From NCBI RefSeq assembly GCF_000241345.1, contig NZ_BAED01000046.1:1-64000 (forward strand): a stretch of DNA of 64,000 bases, read 5' to 3'. Positions 16,391-26,182 of the stretch are shown here, one piece after another. Each line of letters begins with the position of its first letter. Positions within the stretch are counted from its first letter, which is position 1. Origin of the DNA: Gordonia amarae NBRC 15530. GTDB taxonomy: Bacteria > Actinomycetota > Actinomycetes > Mycobacteriales > Mycobacteriaceae. The notes under the pieces were generated by a model, which saw only the letters and a list, made by a program, of their open reading frames with translations, was not told where the DNA came from and ran no database searches. Both the position numbers and the translations under genes were made by a program.

Positions 16391-16502
16391 CCGGTTGAGG
16401 TGCGAGGTCGCCCAGCGACCGAGCCTCGAAACCCGGCGAGACGACATTGTCATCTTGCGAAGTTTCGAGGCTCGTCGCTGACGCTCCTCGCACCTCAACC
16501 GG
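16391..16502. repeat. Palindromic repeat family A, copy 3
   Basis: The arms CCGGTTGAGGTGCGAG and CTCGCACCTCAACCGG are perfect inverses at the two ends. The inner arms carry cgagcctcgaaac and gtttcgaggctcg. On the complement, the TGA at 16495-16497 in the arm is the stop codon of the acyl-CoA dehydrogenase gene. Confidence 0.93.
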
Positions 16503-17664
16503 CGGAGGTGGCCTTGGCCGCCACGGAACGGCCGACGACCACCCGCATGATCTCGTTGGTACCCTCCAGGATCCGGTGCACCCGCAGGTCTCGCAGGATC
16601 TTCTCCAGGCCGTACTCGGCGAGGTAGCCGTAGCCGCCGTGCAACTGCAGCGCCTGGTCGGCGACCGTGAAACAGGCGTCGGTCACATAGCGTTTGGCCA
16701 TCGCGCACCGCTCCACCTTGTCCGGTGCGTCGTTGTCCAGGGCCCGCGCGGCGTCGTGCAGCATGAGCCGCGAGGTGTGCAGTGCGGTGGCCATGTCGGC
16801 GAGGGTGAAGCGGATCGTCGGTTCGTCGATCAGCTTGCCGCCGAACGCTTCCCGATCGGCGACATAGGCCGCGGCCCGGTCAAACGCCGCCTGCGCGCCG
16901 CCGAGGGAGGACGCCGCGATGTTGAGCCGGCCCCCGTTGAGGCCGTTCATCGCGATGCCGAAACCGATACCCTCCTGACCGCCGAGCAGCCGGGAGGCCG
17001 GCACCCGGACACCGTCGAGGATGACCTGCGCGGTGGGCTGGGCGTGCCAGCCCATCTTGCGTTCCTGCGCACCGAAACTCACCCCGGGGGCATCCCGGTC
17101 GACGATGAACGCGGAGATCCCCTTGGGGCCACTGCCGCCGGTGCGCGCCATGACCACGTACACGTCCGAGGTGCCGGCGCCGGAGATGAACTGCTTGACA
17201 CCGGTCAGCACATACTCGTCACCGTCGCGCACCGCGCGGGTGGCCAGCGCCGCCGCATCCGAACCGGCGCCCGGCTCGGTGAGGCAGTAGCTGGCGACGA
17301 ACTCCATCGACGCCAGCCGGGGCACGAACTCCCGCCGCTGCTCGTCGGTGCCGTACTTGTCGATCATCCAGGTGCACATGTTGTGGATGGACAGGAAGGC
17401 ACCGACCGCCGGATCGGCGTGGGCGAGCTGCTCGAAGATGCGGACACCGTCGAGCCTGGTCAACCCGCTGCCGCCGACATCCTCCGAGCAGTAGATGGCC
17501 GCCATGCCGAGTTCGGCCGCCTCGCGCAGGACGTCGACCGGGAAGTGATGTCTCTCGTCCCAGTCGAGTGCGTGCGGGGCGATCTTCTTGGCTGCGAAGG
17601 CCGCCGCCGTCTCGGCGATGACGCGGGCGTCCTCGTCGAGACCGGGATCGATAGTCGCTGTCAC
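16495..17664 (-). CDS. Acyl-CoA dehydrogenase, probably isobutyryl-CoA dehydrogenase
   Basis: 389 aa, full length for the family. It should oxidise a short branched acyl-CoA (isobutyryl-CoA in valine catabolism) with FAD. The signature YCLTEPGAGSDAAAL lies at about residues 127-141. The C-terminal motif LQLHGGYGYLAEYGLEKILRDLR and GTNEIMR are also present. The GTG start at 17664 lies 5 bases after the mmsA stop, so the genes are co-transcribed. The last codons GCC GGT TGA belong to palindromic repeat copy 3. Substrate assignment rests on the mmsA/mmsB context. Confidence 0.9.
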   Translation of the reverse strand: MTATIDPGLDEDARVIAETAAAFAAKKIAPHALDWDERHHFPVDVLREAAELGMAAIYCSEDVGGSGLTRLDGVRIFEQLAHADPAVGAFLSIHNMCTWMIDKYGTDEQRREFVPRLASMEFVASYCLTEPGAGSDAAALATRAVRDGDEYVLTGVKQFISGAGTSDVYVVMARTGGSGPKGISAFIVDRDAPGVSFGAQERKMGWHAQPTAQVILDGVRVPASRLLGGQEGIGFGIAMNGLNGGRLNIAASSLGGAQAAFDRAAAYVADREAFGGKLIDEPTIRFTLADMATALHTSRLMLHDAARALDNDAPDKVERCAMAKRYVTDACFTVADQALQLHGGYGYLAEYGLEKILRDLRVHRILEGTNEIMRVVVGRSVAAKATSAG

Positions 17665-17669
17665 AGTGG

Positions 17670-19205
17670 TCAGTCCATCGTCGGGATGACGAACTCGGCA
17701 CCGTCCTTGATGCCCGACGGCCAGCGGGTGGTGACGGTCTTGGTCTTGGTGTAGAACTCGATCGACGCCGGGCCGTGCTGATTGAGATCGCCGAAGCCCG
17801 AACGCTTCCAGCCGCCGAAGGTGTAGTACGCCACGGGAACCGGGATGGGCACGTTGACGCCCACCATGCCGACCTCGACCCGCGAGGTGAAGTCGCGCGC
17901 GGCGTCGCCGTCCTGGGTGAAGATCGCGACGCCGTTGCCGTACTGGTGATCCGAGGCGAGGGCGAGGGCCTCCTCGTAGTCGGCGGCACGCACGATCGAG
18001 AGCACCGGACCGAAGATCTCGTCGGTGTAGATCGTCATCTCCTTGGAGACGTGATCGAACAGGGTGGGGCCGATGAAATAGCCGCCCGACAGGTCGTGAT
18101 CGCCGAACTGCTGTTCGTCGCTGGTGCGGGTGCGGCCGTCGACCACCAGGTCGGCGCCCTCCTCCACCCCCTTGTCGATGTAGGAGCGCACGCGGGCCAG
18201 GGCCGCGCCGGTGACCAGCGGGCCGTAGTCGGCCTTGGGGTCGAGGCTGTGGCCCACCCGCAGCCCGGCGACGCGGTCGATCAGCTTGGCGCGCAGGCGT
18301 TCCGCGGTCTGCTCCCCCACCGGCACAGCGACGGAGATCGCCATGCAGCGTTCACCGGCGCTGCCGTAGCCCGCACCGATCAACGCGTCGACGACCTGAT
18401 CGAGGTTGGCGTCGGGCATGATGATCATGTGGTTCTTGGCGCCGCCGAAGCACTGTGAGCGCTTCCCGTGGGCGGCGGCCGTCGAGTAGATGTACTGCGC
18501 GATGTCGGAGCTGCCGACGAAGCCGACCGCCTTGATGTCGGGGTGGGTGAGGATGGCGTCGACGGCCTCCTTGTCGCCGTGCACCACCTGGAACACACCG
18601 TCGGGCAGCCCGGCCTGGGTGAACAGTTCCGCCAGGCGCACCGGCACCGAGGGGTCGCGCTCGCTGGGCTTGAGGATGAAGGCGTTGCCGCACGCCAGCG
18701 CCGGGCCGGCCTTCCACAGCGGGATCATCGCCGGGAAGTTGAACGGGGTGATGCCCGCGACCACACCGAGCGGCTGCCGGATCGAGTGGATGTCGATGCC
18801 GGGGCCGGCACCCTCGGTGAAACCGCCCTTGAGCAGGTGCGGGATGCCGACGGAGAACTCGATGACCTCGACGCCGCGCTGGATGTCACCAAGGGCGTCG
18901 GCATGGGTCTTGCCGTGTTCGGAGCTGAGCAGGCTGGCCAGTTCGTCGGCGTTCTGATTGACCAGGTCGATGAACTTCATCAGGACACGCGCACGGCGCT
19001 GCGGATTCCAGGCCGCCCAGCCGCGCTGGGCCTCGACGGCCGTGGCGACCGCGGCCGACACCTCGTCGGCCGACGCCAGCGGCACCCGCGCCTGGACGGT
19101 GCCGGTGCTGGGATCGAGCACGTCCGCCTGCCTGCCCTCCGGGACCGTGACGGCGGCGCCGTTCAGGTAATGGGGAACACTCCGGAGTTCTGTGAGTTGC
19201 GTCAT
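17670..19205 (-). CDS. mmsA: CoA-acylating methylmalonate-semialdehyde dehydrogenase
   Basis: 511 aa. It converts methylmalonate semialdehyde to propionyl-CoA with NAD+ and CoA. Aldehyde dehydrogenase features include the active-site region GAGYGSAGERCMAISVAVPVG (Cys near residue 288) and FVGSSDIAQYIY for NAD binding. FGGAKNHMIIMPDANLDQV is typical of the MmsA subfamily. ATG 19205 gives the expected N-terminus. It is the first gene of the valine operon. A short palindrome TAGGA-ca-TCCTA (19342-19353) lies upstream and may be an operator. Confidence 0.94.
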   Translation of the reverse strand: MTQLTELRSVPHYLNGAAVTVPEGRQADVLDPSTGTVQARVPLASADEVSAAVATAVEAQRGWAAWNPQRRARVLMKFIDLVNQNADELASLLSSEHGKTHADALGDIQRGVEVIEFSVGIPHLLKGGFTEGAGPGIDIHSIRQPLGVVAGITPFNFPAMIPLWKAGPALACGNAFILKPSERDPSVPVRLAELFTQAGLPDGVFQVVHGDKEAVDAILTHPDIKAVGFVGSSDIAQYIYSTAAAHGKRSQCFGGAKNHMIIMPDANLDQVVDALIGAGYGSAGERCMAISVAVPVGEQTAERLRAKLIDRVAGLRVGHSLDPKADYGPLVTGAALARVRSYIDKGVEEGADLVVDGRTRTSDEQQFGDHDLSGGYFIGPTLFDHVSKEMTIYTDEIFGPVLSIVRAADYEEALALASDHQYGNGVAIFTQDGDAARDFTSRVEVGMVGVNVPIPVPVAYYTFGGWKRSGFGDLNQHGPASIEFYTKTKTVTTRWPSGIKDGAEFVIPTMD

Positions 19206-19341
19206 AGTCGTTCAACCTTTCGCGGTGCGCCGCACGTCCCGTCGAACGGAATGCGGCGTGACGGATTACGCCTATCGGGGCCGATGATGTGCGAATCGAG
19301 CACAGTCCCGAGACCCGGGAGTGGCCCACAAAGAACAATAG

Positions 19342-19353
19342 TAGGACATCCTA
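19342..19353. promoter_or_regulatory. Short palindrome between mmsA and flavodoxin genes
   Basis: TAGGA-ca-TCCTA lies in an AT-richer pocket of the divergent intergenic region, about 137 bp upstream of mmsA and 91 bp upstream of the flavodoxin gene. Its position suits a GntR- or TetR-type operator. No regulator is adjacent. Confidence 0.35.
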
Positions 19354-19443
19354 GTAAATTTGCCCAGCCCCGCCCACCTGCGCATAGTCGGCAGCGGGGT
19401 GCCGTTGGGGTAGCCTGCCTCACAACGAAAGGAGAGTTGCCAC

Positions 19444-19899
19444 ATGTCCGTCGTCATCCTTTACGGAACCGAGAGCGGCAACGCTGAGATCGTCGCCGAT
19501 TCCGTCGCCGACGTGCTCACCAACTACGACCCGTCGATCTACGACATGAGCGATTACGCCGTAGAGGATCTCGACGCCGCCGACTTCTACGTCATCATCT
19601 GCTCCACCTACGGCGACGGCGAACTGCCGACCGGCGCCGAACCGTTCGCCGAGGAACTCGACGAGCACAAGCCGGACCTGAACGGCCTGAAGTTCGCTGT
19701 CTTCGGACTCGGTGACTCGATCTACGACGAGACGTTCAACCACGGCGGCGAGATCATGGCCAAGAAGCTCAAGGATCTCGGCGCCACCCAGGTGGGCGAG
19801 CACGGCCGGCACGACGCCGCATCCACGGTCAAGCCGACCACCCAGGCCGAGGAATGGGCCGGTGCGCTGACCGCAGTCATCGACTCCGTTTCGGCCTGA
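19444..19899 (+). CDS. Flavodoxin / MioC-like FMN-binding protein
   Basis: 151 aa. The FMN phosphate loop YGTESGNAEIVA is at residues 7-18. The second loop STYGDGELPTGAEPF is at about 56-70, and GLGDSIYDETFNHGGEIM at about 90-107. This single-domain protein probably shuttles electrons. AAGGAGAG lies 8 bases upstream of ATG 19444, and a -10-like TAGCCT lies about 30 bases upstream. No reductase partner is adjacent. The oxidoreductase at 2062 is a ferredoxin/flavodoxin-linked enzyme but too far away to imply a link. Confidence 0.9.
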   Translation: MSVVILYGTESGNAEIVADSVADVLTNYDPSIYDMSDYAVEDLDAADFYVIICSTYGDGELPTGAEPFAEELDEHKPDLNGLKFAVFGLGDSIYDETFNHGGEIMAKKLKDLGATQVGEHGRHDAASTVKPTTQAEEWAGALTAVIDSVSA

Positions 19900-20015
19900 T
19901 CCACATCTCCTACGGACGCACCGGCACCGGGACCAGGCACATTTAATCTCACAAAGTGAGAAATCAGGGCCTGTTGCTCTTCGTCCCCGCCGGTGCCGCC
20001 CCGTACGGTGTTCCC

Positions 20016-20348
20016 ATGCAACATCCCGCCGGCCACAGTTGCCCCGAGTCCGCCGGTAGCGCGGACTGCGCGCACCGGACCGAGCTCGAACGGCTCGCCA
20101 CGCTCGACGCCGCCACCATCGCCAGGGCCCTCGACGACCGGCGGGCGCTGTACCCCCTGATCTCGGGCGCTGTCGACCAGTACCTCGACCTCGATGACCG
20201 GGCCGACGCCGCGTTCGCCGCGGGCAACAGCGACGAGGCGATGTACCTGCACCAGGAGGCCTCCGCCTGGCGGGCGACGGTGACCGTTCTCAAGCAGATC
20301 GAGCAACACGGTCACGGGGCCGCCGCACCGATGACCGGCATCGCATGA
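20016..20348 (+). CDS. Small unknown protein coupled to a SixA-like phosphatase
   Basis: 110 aa, not recognised. It is hydrophilic and mainly helical, with one HxxxC-type start (HPAGHSC) and a second Cys at about residue 19. Acidic, alanine-rich helices follow. ATG 20016 is preferred over a longer reading because of its codon character, although no clear ribosome site precedes it. Its stop overlaps the phosphatase start by 4 bp (ATGA), implying coupled translation and related function. Confidence 0.6.
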   Translation: MQHPAGHSCPESAGSADCAHRTELERLATLDAATIARALDDRRALYPLISGAVDQYLDLDDRADAAFAAGNSDEAMYLHQEASAWRATVTVLKQIEQHGHGAAAPMTGIA

Positions 20349-20830
20349 CCGCCCGCACGCTGGTGCTGATGCGCCACGGCAAGTCCGGCTACCCGCCGGG
20401 CGTGTGGGACCACGATCGGCCGCTGGCCGAGCGCGGTATCCGGGAGGCGGCGCTGGCCGGCGAGTGGATGTCCGACGACGGCGTGAGCGTCGACCTGGTG
20501 CTGTGCTCCACCGCGACCCGGACCCGGCAGACGCTCATGCGCACCGGTATCGACGCCCCCACCGAATACATCGAGGACATCTACGGCGGGGCGCCGTTCG
20601 AGATCCTCGAAGCGCTGCGCATCCACGTGCCCGACGACACCGCGACCGTGCTGGTCGTCGGCCACGAACCGGGGATGCCCGCCACCGCGCTCACCCTCGA
20701 CCCGGACGGCGAGATCGACCGCTTCCCCACGTCGGCGTACGCGATCGTCGACGTGTCGGTGCCGTGGTCGCGGATCGGGTTCGAACCCGGCGGCGGGACG
20801 CTGCGCGCGATGCGGATTCCCCGGGTGTGA
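20345..20830 (+). CDS. SixA-like histidine phosphatase
   Basis: 161 aa of the phosphoglycerate-mutase-like (2H-phosphatase) superfamily. The catalytic motif LMRHGKSGYP is at residues 8-17, with His at 11. The second histidine lies in GHEPGMP at about 104-110. The short single-domain form without extra lid matches SixA, which removes phosphate from phosphohistidine proteins; small-molecule substrates are also possible. Coupled to the upstream 110-aa gene. Family-B intergenic repeats follow about 40 bp after the stop. Confidence 0.85.
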   Translation: MTARTLVLMRHGKSGYPPGVWDHDRPLAERGIREAALAGEWMSDDGVSVDLVLCSTATRTRQTLMRTGIDAPTEYIEDIYGGAPFEILEALRIHVPDDTATVLVVGHEPGMPATALTLDPDGEIDRFPTSAYAIVDVSVPWSRIGFEPGGGTLRAMRIPRV

Positions 20831-20870
20831 GGGTTCGGGGTGGTCCGGTCATGATCGCCGGGTCGCCGGA

Positions 20871-20984
20871 CCCTTCGTGACCCTCGCTCCTTCGTCGCTT
20901 CGGCCTCAGGGATCAAGATGTACGGTCGCGTCGGGCTCAGGGATCACGATGAACCGCCGCGTCGGGCTCACGGATCACGACGGG
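20871..20984. repeat. Family-B repeat array, three degenerate units
   Basis: The first unit (to 20920) shares cgtcgcttcggcctcagggatcaaga with the repeats at the left edge. Two shorter units follow with the core gcgtcgggctcagggatcacga (20927 onward and 20958 onward, with small changes). The first unit is itself roughly palindromic (tgaccct ... cagggatca). It lies between two plus-strand genes. Confidence 0.75.
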
Positions 20985-21045
20985 TTGTCGCGATCGAGAT
21001 GAGTGCCGCCCGATTCGGGGGCCACGCCTGTGGTGGCGTGGTGGG

Positions 21046-22583
<1,538 letters not shown>

Positions 22584-22587
<4 letters not shown>

Positions 22588-23096
22588 CAACACCACAAGG
22601 GGATTGGAGCAGCAGGGACGTGCCGACGTTGCAGCAGGGGGACCGGATCTCCGCGTCGATCGTGGTGTCAGCCTCCCCGGAGGACGTATACGCGATCGTT
22701 TCGGACATCACCCGTATCCCGGAGTGGAGTCCGGAGTGTGTCGAATGTACCTGGCTGGACAACAAGCGTTTTCGCGGCCGCAACCGCCGCCGCATCGGGC
22801 GCTGGCAGACCATCGCCCGCGTCGACGCCGACATCCCCGGCCGTGAGTTCAGCTTCATCGTCCCGTTCCGCAAGACCGACCTGACCCGGTGGAGCTACCA
22901 GGTCGAACCACACCCCGACGGGTGCCTGCTCACCGAGGAGGTCACGGTGGTCGCCGACCTCCCGTTCGTCGTCGTCGCTTTCGAACGGCTGGTTGTCGGT
23001 GTCACCGACCGCGCCGCCGATCTGCAGGTCAACCTCGACCGGTGTATCCGCACCATCAAAGGGATCGCCGAGGCGGAGAACGTCACCACGGCATGA
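22584..23096 (+). CDS. SRPBCC (START-like) family protein
   Basis: About 170 aa. A helix-grip fold is indicated by the start of the domain, VVSASPEDVYAIVSDITRIPEWSPECVEC, and the long C-terminal helix VVGVTDRAADLQVNLDRCIRTIKGIAE. Members bind hydrophobic ligands in a cavity. GTG 22584 overlaps the esterase stop (GTGA), suggesting coupling; GTG 22620, after GGAG, is an alternative. The pairing with an esterase suggests handling of a hydrophobic ester or product, but this is inference. Confidence 0.8.
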
Positions 23097-23120
23097 CTTC
23101 GGCGGCCGTCGGAGCGCCGC

Positions 23121-24071
23121 CTATCCTCCGGTGACCGGGGCGACGGGGACGCACGGAACCTTCGGCGGATGGGCCGGGTCCAGCGCGGCGAGGACCAGGG
23201 CGGCGCTGCGGCGGTTGGAGGTGATCGACATGTGGTCGGAATGGTCGGCGGCACACCCGTTCTGGACGACGATGTTACGGACGTCGGTTCCGGGCGGGCC
23301 GGCGAGCAGGCCCGCCGTGTAGGGGACGACGATCTCGTCGAACCGGGTCACGATGTTGGTGTAGCCGATACCCGGCAGGTACGGGCTCGGGGTGCGGACC
23401 GCACGGTTGAAATCGCCGCCACGGGGCGGGTTCACGCAGCCGTCGCAGCCGGCATCGGGGACCGGGCCCGGAATGCCGAGCAGCTTCTGAAATCTCGCGA
23501 TAGTCGCGTTGCGGGCGTCGCCCGAGTCCGGGCCCTGGTCCCAGAACGGGGCCAGCGACACGTAGGCGGCCACCTTGTCACGGCCGCCGAAGTACTTGAG
23601 CCAGTATGTCGGGATCTCGGTGCCGAGCGAATGGCCGACGAGGTCCACGCGGCGGGCGCCCGTCGCAGCCAGCACCTTGTCGGCGAATCGCTTGATCTCC
23701 CAGGCGCTCGAACGCTTGTCGCCGAGGCCGCCCAGCGCCGACGCCGGCCACACCGGTCCCAGCGCGCCGTAGGTGAGGGCGTACACGCAGTATCCGGCGT
23801 TGACGAGCACCGGAGCCAATGTCGCCCAATTGGTTTGGCGGCCACCGCCGGCGCCGTGCACCAGGATCACCGGCTGCGGATGCTCGCGGCCCGGGCGGCA
23901 CGAGAAGTCGTTGGTGCCCGGTAGCGAGCCACCCGGATTCGCCAGTTCGGATCGGGCGCCGTCGAGGAAGTTGTACGAAACCGGCAGCGCCGCATTAGGT
24001 GTCGCCGCCGCGGGCGCACCCGAAAGCATCAGCCCGGCGACCACCGCAAGTGCCCGAACCGCGATCCACAT
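23121..24071 (-). CDS. Secreted alpha/beta-hydrolase, triacylglycerol lipase-like
   Basis: About 316 aa. The N-terminus MWIAVRALAVVAGLMLSGAPAAA looks like a cleavable signal peptide. VILVHGAGGGRQTNWATL precedes the nucleophile elbow GHSLGTE, and the probable histidine is in AADHSDHMS near the C-terminus. Four cysteines may pair outside the cell. ATG 24071 has GGAGG directly abutting it, too close for normal initiation. A -10-like TACGAT ends 6 bases upstream, so a leaderless message is likely. Convergent with the SRPBCC gene. Confidence 0.87.
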   Translation of the reverse strand: MWIAVRALAVVAGLMLSGAPAAATPNAALPVSYNFLDGARSELANPGGSLPGTNDFSCRPGREHPQPVILVHGAGGGRQTNWATLAPVLVNAGYCVYALTYGALGPVWPASALGGLGDKRSSAWEIKRFADKVLAATGARRVDLVGHSLGTEIPTYWLKYFGGRDKVAAYVSLAPFWDQGPDSGDARNATIARFQKLLGIPGPVPDAGCDGCVNPPRGGDFNRAVRTPSPYLPGIGYTNIVTRFDEIVVPYTAGLLAGPPGTDVRNIVVQNGCAADHSDHMSITSNRRSAALVLAALDPAHPPKVPCVPVAPVTGG

Positions 24072-24135
24072 CCTCCGATCGTATCGGCATCCGATACGAA
24101 AGGCGGGCTGTCGAAAGGCCGGGCAACGAGAGAAA

Positions 24136-24202
24136 GGTTCCATCCCGACCTGGAAGATCCTGGCCCCCGCACGGTCAGGACCTTCCAGTTCGGGATGGAA
24201 CC
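24136..24202. terminator. 27-bp-stem hairpin
   Basis: Positions 24136-24162 and 24176-24202 pair over 27 bases with two mismatches around a 13-base loop. On the minus strand the stem is followed by TTTCTCTC. It therefore could end the transcript of the 58-aa ORF before the lipase gene. It could also act as a leader structure or a mobile hairpin. Confidence 0.7.
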
Positions 24203-24278
24203 ACTCCCCCTCCCCCCTTTTCTCGTCCTTTCCTGTCGCCCCCAAGCCGTCAAGAAAGAACACGCATGGGCCATGTGC

Positions 24279-24326
24279 GTGGCCGGATGATCTCGGGTAC
24301 TCCCCTACCCGGTCTGTCCGGCCACG
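24279..24326. terminator. Nested hairpin after the 58-aa ORF
   Basis: The outer stem is CGTGGCCGGA (24279-24288) with TCCGGCCACG (24317-24326). Inside it is a second perfect stem, CGGGTA-ctcccc-TACCCG. It begins about 24 bp downstream of the small ORF's stop on the minus strand. Confidence 0.6.
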
Positions 24327-24349
24327 CGGCCCCTCCCCCCGGTCTGGCC

Positions 24350-24526
24350 CTAGCCGCCGTTACACAGCAGGTAGAGACGGTTTCCCTGGTGTGGCCCGAA
24401 GGCCGCGATCAGGTCCTCACGGGAGGACCCGATCAGTTCGGCGACAGATGTCATCCGCCGTGGCGCCGGCTGTCCGGTGGACGCACTGTCCGCATGGCGC
24501 TGCGCCGTCGTCAGCTGATTGTTCAT
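24350..24526 (-). CDS. 58-aa ORF of unknown function
   Basis: It begins MNNQLTTAQRHADSAS and ends GNRLYLLCNGG. GAGGGGAAGCC sits directly upstream of the ATG, a strong ribosome site. The C-terminal half reads like a conserved helix pair (VAELIGSSREDLIAAFG), while the N-terminal half is hydrophilic. There is one cysteine, fourth from the end. No signal peptide or membrane span. Two strong hairpins follow and about 500 bp without genes precede it. It could be a small regulatory protein or a modified-peptide precursor; no maturation gene is nearby. The family is not recognised. Confidence 0.5.
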   Translation of the reverse strand: MNNQLTTAQRHADSASTGQPAPRRMTSVAELIGSSREDLIAAFGPHQGNRLYLLCNGG

Positions 24527-24789
24527 GGCTTCCCCTCAACTGTCAGAACCATCGAAGTTGTTCTCTATCAGCAACTTTGCGGTCGGCACTGACCGCAAAC
24601 GAGGTTCGTTCAGAGTGCACGCCCTACCCCTCGAAGGGCATGACACCACCGCCCGAAGCCTCACCTTCGGTGGGCACCCCGCGTTGTGCGCCCGGCTGCC
24701 AGGCCCCCCTGGTGACACACAACGCGATTCACCCGGTGCCAGATGATCGGCCCGACCGGATTCCGGCCAACCCTCTCTCCTGACTCCCC

Positions 24790-24816
24790 AGTAACCTTAC
24801 CAACTCGTAGGTTACT
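24790..24816. promoter_or_regulatory. 27-bp palindromic operator candidate
   Basis: AGTAACCT (24790-24797) is the exact inverse of AGGTTACT (24809-24816), with GTAAGGTTAC-like half sites. A related half site follows at 24821-24830. The form resembles TetR-family lipid regulators of Mycobacteriales, but no regulator gene is adjacent. It is about 260 bp upstream of the 58-aa ORF. Confidence 0.45.
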
Positions 24817-24966
24817 AAACCGTAGGGTAATCCCGGTCACGACCGGTGTCTACCGTGTTCCAGCTCATTTGTTATCTGAAATACAGTTCGTCAACAGTGA
24901 TAGCGGCGTTCCGGCCGACCACCGCTCGCACGACCGCCGTGGGCCAGGATCGTTCGCACACAAAAG

Positions 24967-25002
24967 GATCGGCCTCCCCGGTAGATCCCGGGGAGGCCGA
25001 TC
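24967..25002 (-). terminator. Intrinsic terminator of the secreted-protein gene
   Basis: A perfect 13-bp stem (gatcggcctcccc with ggggaggccgatc) is followed on the minus strand by CTTTTGTG. It lies 56 bp after the stop of the gene at 25058. Confidence 0.85.
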
Positions 25003-25057
25003 GTCGACTGCGGGCGATGTTGACGGTGGCCGGTATCGCAGACCCGGCCGACGACCG

Positions 25058-25498
25058 TCAGTTCCAGCCGCCGCCCCCCCACTGCTGGGTCAGATAGACC
25101 CGCTCAATGACGCGATCATCATGATGGTCGTACTCGAAACGAACCCACCTGTTGCCCGAGTAATGACCGCGGCCGGATACCTCCACCTTCAGATCCTTGT
25201 ACCACGGTAGATTCCGCGCGACGTACTTGTATTCGGTCCGCTTGCCGTAGTCCTGCCGGCCGACCTGGTACGCGCTCGCCACATAGTTGCCCCACTTGGT
25301 GCGGACGGTCACCTGCGGGCCGTTCCAGCGGTCGCCGTACTTGACCACTGTGATCACGAGTATGTTCTCCTGGCTCATACCTCCTCCCGGCCCGTTGTGC
25401 GGGCCACCGTGATCGGCCACCGCCGTGGCAGCGCTGACGCTCATCACCCCCAGCGCCATCATGAGACCCAGCACCGCCAGCACCATCTTCTTGAACAT
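25058..25498 (-). CDS. Small secreted protein, paralogue A
   Basis: 146 aa. The signal peptide is MFKKMVLAVLGLMMALGVMSVSAATAVA. The mature part is rich in Trp, Tyr, Gly and His. ATG 25498 is chosen because AAAGGGA precedes it and it starts the signal peptide. The central motif YKYVARNLPWYKDLKVEVSG aligns with YRYTARNLPWNTTLTAKAEG of the protein at 26183. The hydrophobic-then-charged alternation (VITVVKYGDRWNGPQVTVRT) suggests a small beta-fold. No cysteines in the mature part. The family is not recognised. Own terminator downstream. Confidence 0.78.
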   Translation of the reverse strand: MFKKMVLAVLGLMMALGVMSVSAATAVADHGGPHNGPGGGMSQENILVITVVKYGDRWNGPQVTVRTKWGNYVASAYQVGRQDYGKRTEYKYVARNLPWYKDLKVEVSGRGHYSGNRWVRFEYDHHDDRVIERVYLTQQWGGGGWN

Positions 25499-25735
25499 TT
25501 GTTTCCCTTTCATAACTTGAGCATTCGGCGGCCCGAGCGGCCGCGGTCACGCTTCGGTGTGAATTTCGCCGGCGCTCGTGCGCTGGCATGTCACCGTGGA
25601 ATTCGGGCGACGCACCTGAGATTAAGGGCTTTTCCCGCGAGGGAAACGAGTAGTCAACTACCCGAATGCTTCACAAGGTGAACCGGGCCATCGAGTAAAT
25701 GCTGTTGCGAAACGTCGGCACTAGCGGCACATCGG

Positions 25736-26032
25736 TCAGGACCCGGTCGGCGTGATCACGCAGTTCCCCAGCAAACCCGCAACCCGGGCAGCGAGCGTGT
25801 CGGCTCCGGTCCAAAAGTGAGCAGGTAGCTCCCGGGACACAGCAGCGCACTTTTCGACCGGAGCCGACAGAGCGTCCGGCCCCAGTACCTGGCACCACAG
25901 GCGGGTGCGGTCCTGCGCGTCGACCGCGGCGCAAGTAATCGTGACGCCGAGTTCGACGGTTCGGCAGATCGTGTCAGCAACGTAGGAAGAGCCACGAAAC
26001 CGCCTACTGGGCTCGCGAGAACACCAACGCAC
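25736..26032 (-). CDS. Possible small cysteine-containing protein, weak
   Basis: A 98-residue open frame whose central part (TICRTVELGVTITCAAVDAQ, then a Cys-Gln stretch) has reasonable codon bias and five cysteines. It lacks a convincing ribosome site or signal peptide. It may be the C-terminal remnant of a secreted protein, or a chance frame. The rest of 25499-26182 holds only the terminator at 26112-26148. Confidence 0.3.
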   Translation of the reverse strand: MRWCSREPSRRFRGSSYVADTICRTVELGVTITCAAVDAQDRTRLWCQVLGPDALSAPVEKCAAVSRELPAHFWTGADTLAARVAGLLGNCVITPTGS

Positions 26033-26111
26033 CCGCCCTACAGAACAATTGATCGGTCTCCATCAAACCCGTGACTTGACACCGCCGGGAAGGCGGATCG
26101 ACGACACAACA

Positions 26112-26148
26112 AAACGCCCGTGGGCGAAGTGCGCGCCCACGGGCGTTT
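26112..26148. terminator. Intrinsic terminator of secreted-protein gene B
   Basis: A perfect 15-bp stem (aaacgcccgtgggcg with its inverse) has a 7-base loop. On the minus strand it is followed by TTTTG; T residues also follow on the plus strand. It lies about 35 bp after the stop of the gene at 26183. Confidence 0.9.
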
Positions 26149-26182
26149 CTGGCCGCCTGGCAGACCGAGACCGGCCGTGCTG

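Larger units (their letters stand above)
24527..25057. other. Gene-free stretch with an operator-like palindrome and a terminator
   Basis: No credible gene was found on either strand. Its AT content rises around 24540-24590 and 24785-24900. It holds the 27-bp palindrome at 24790-24816 and the terminator of the secreted-protein gene at 24967-25002. Confidence 0.5.

Noticed and set aside
24350..24526. Lasso-peptide or other RiPP precursor
   Set aside because: No leader/core pattern of a known class and no maturation or export genes nearby. Kept as an unknown small ORF.
25671..25995. Two other minus-strand frames overlapping the possible 98-aa gene
   Set aside because: Poorer codon bias and no ribosome sites.
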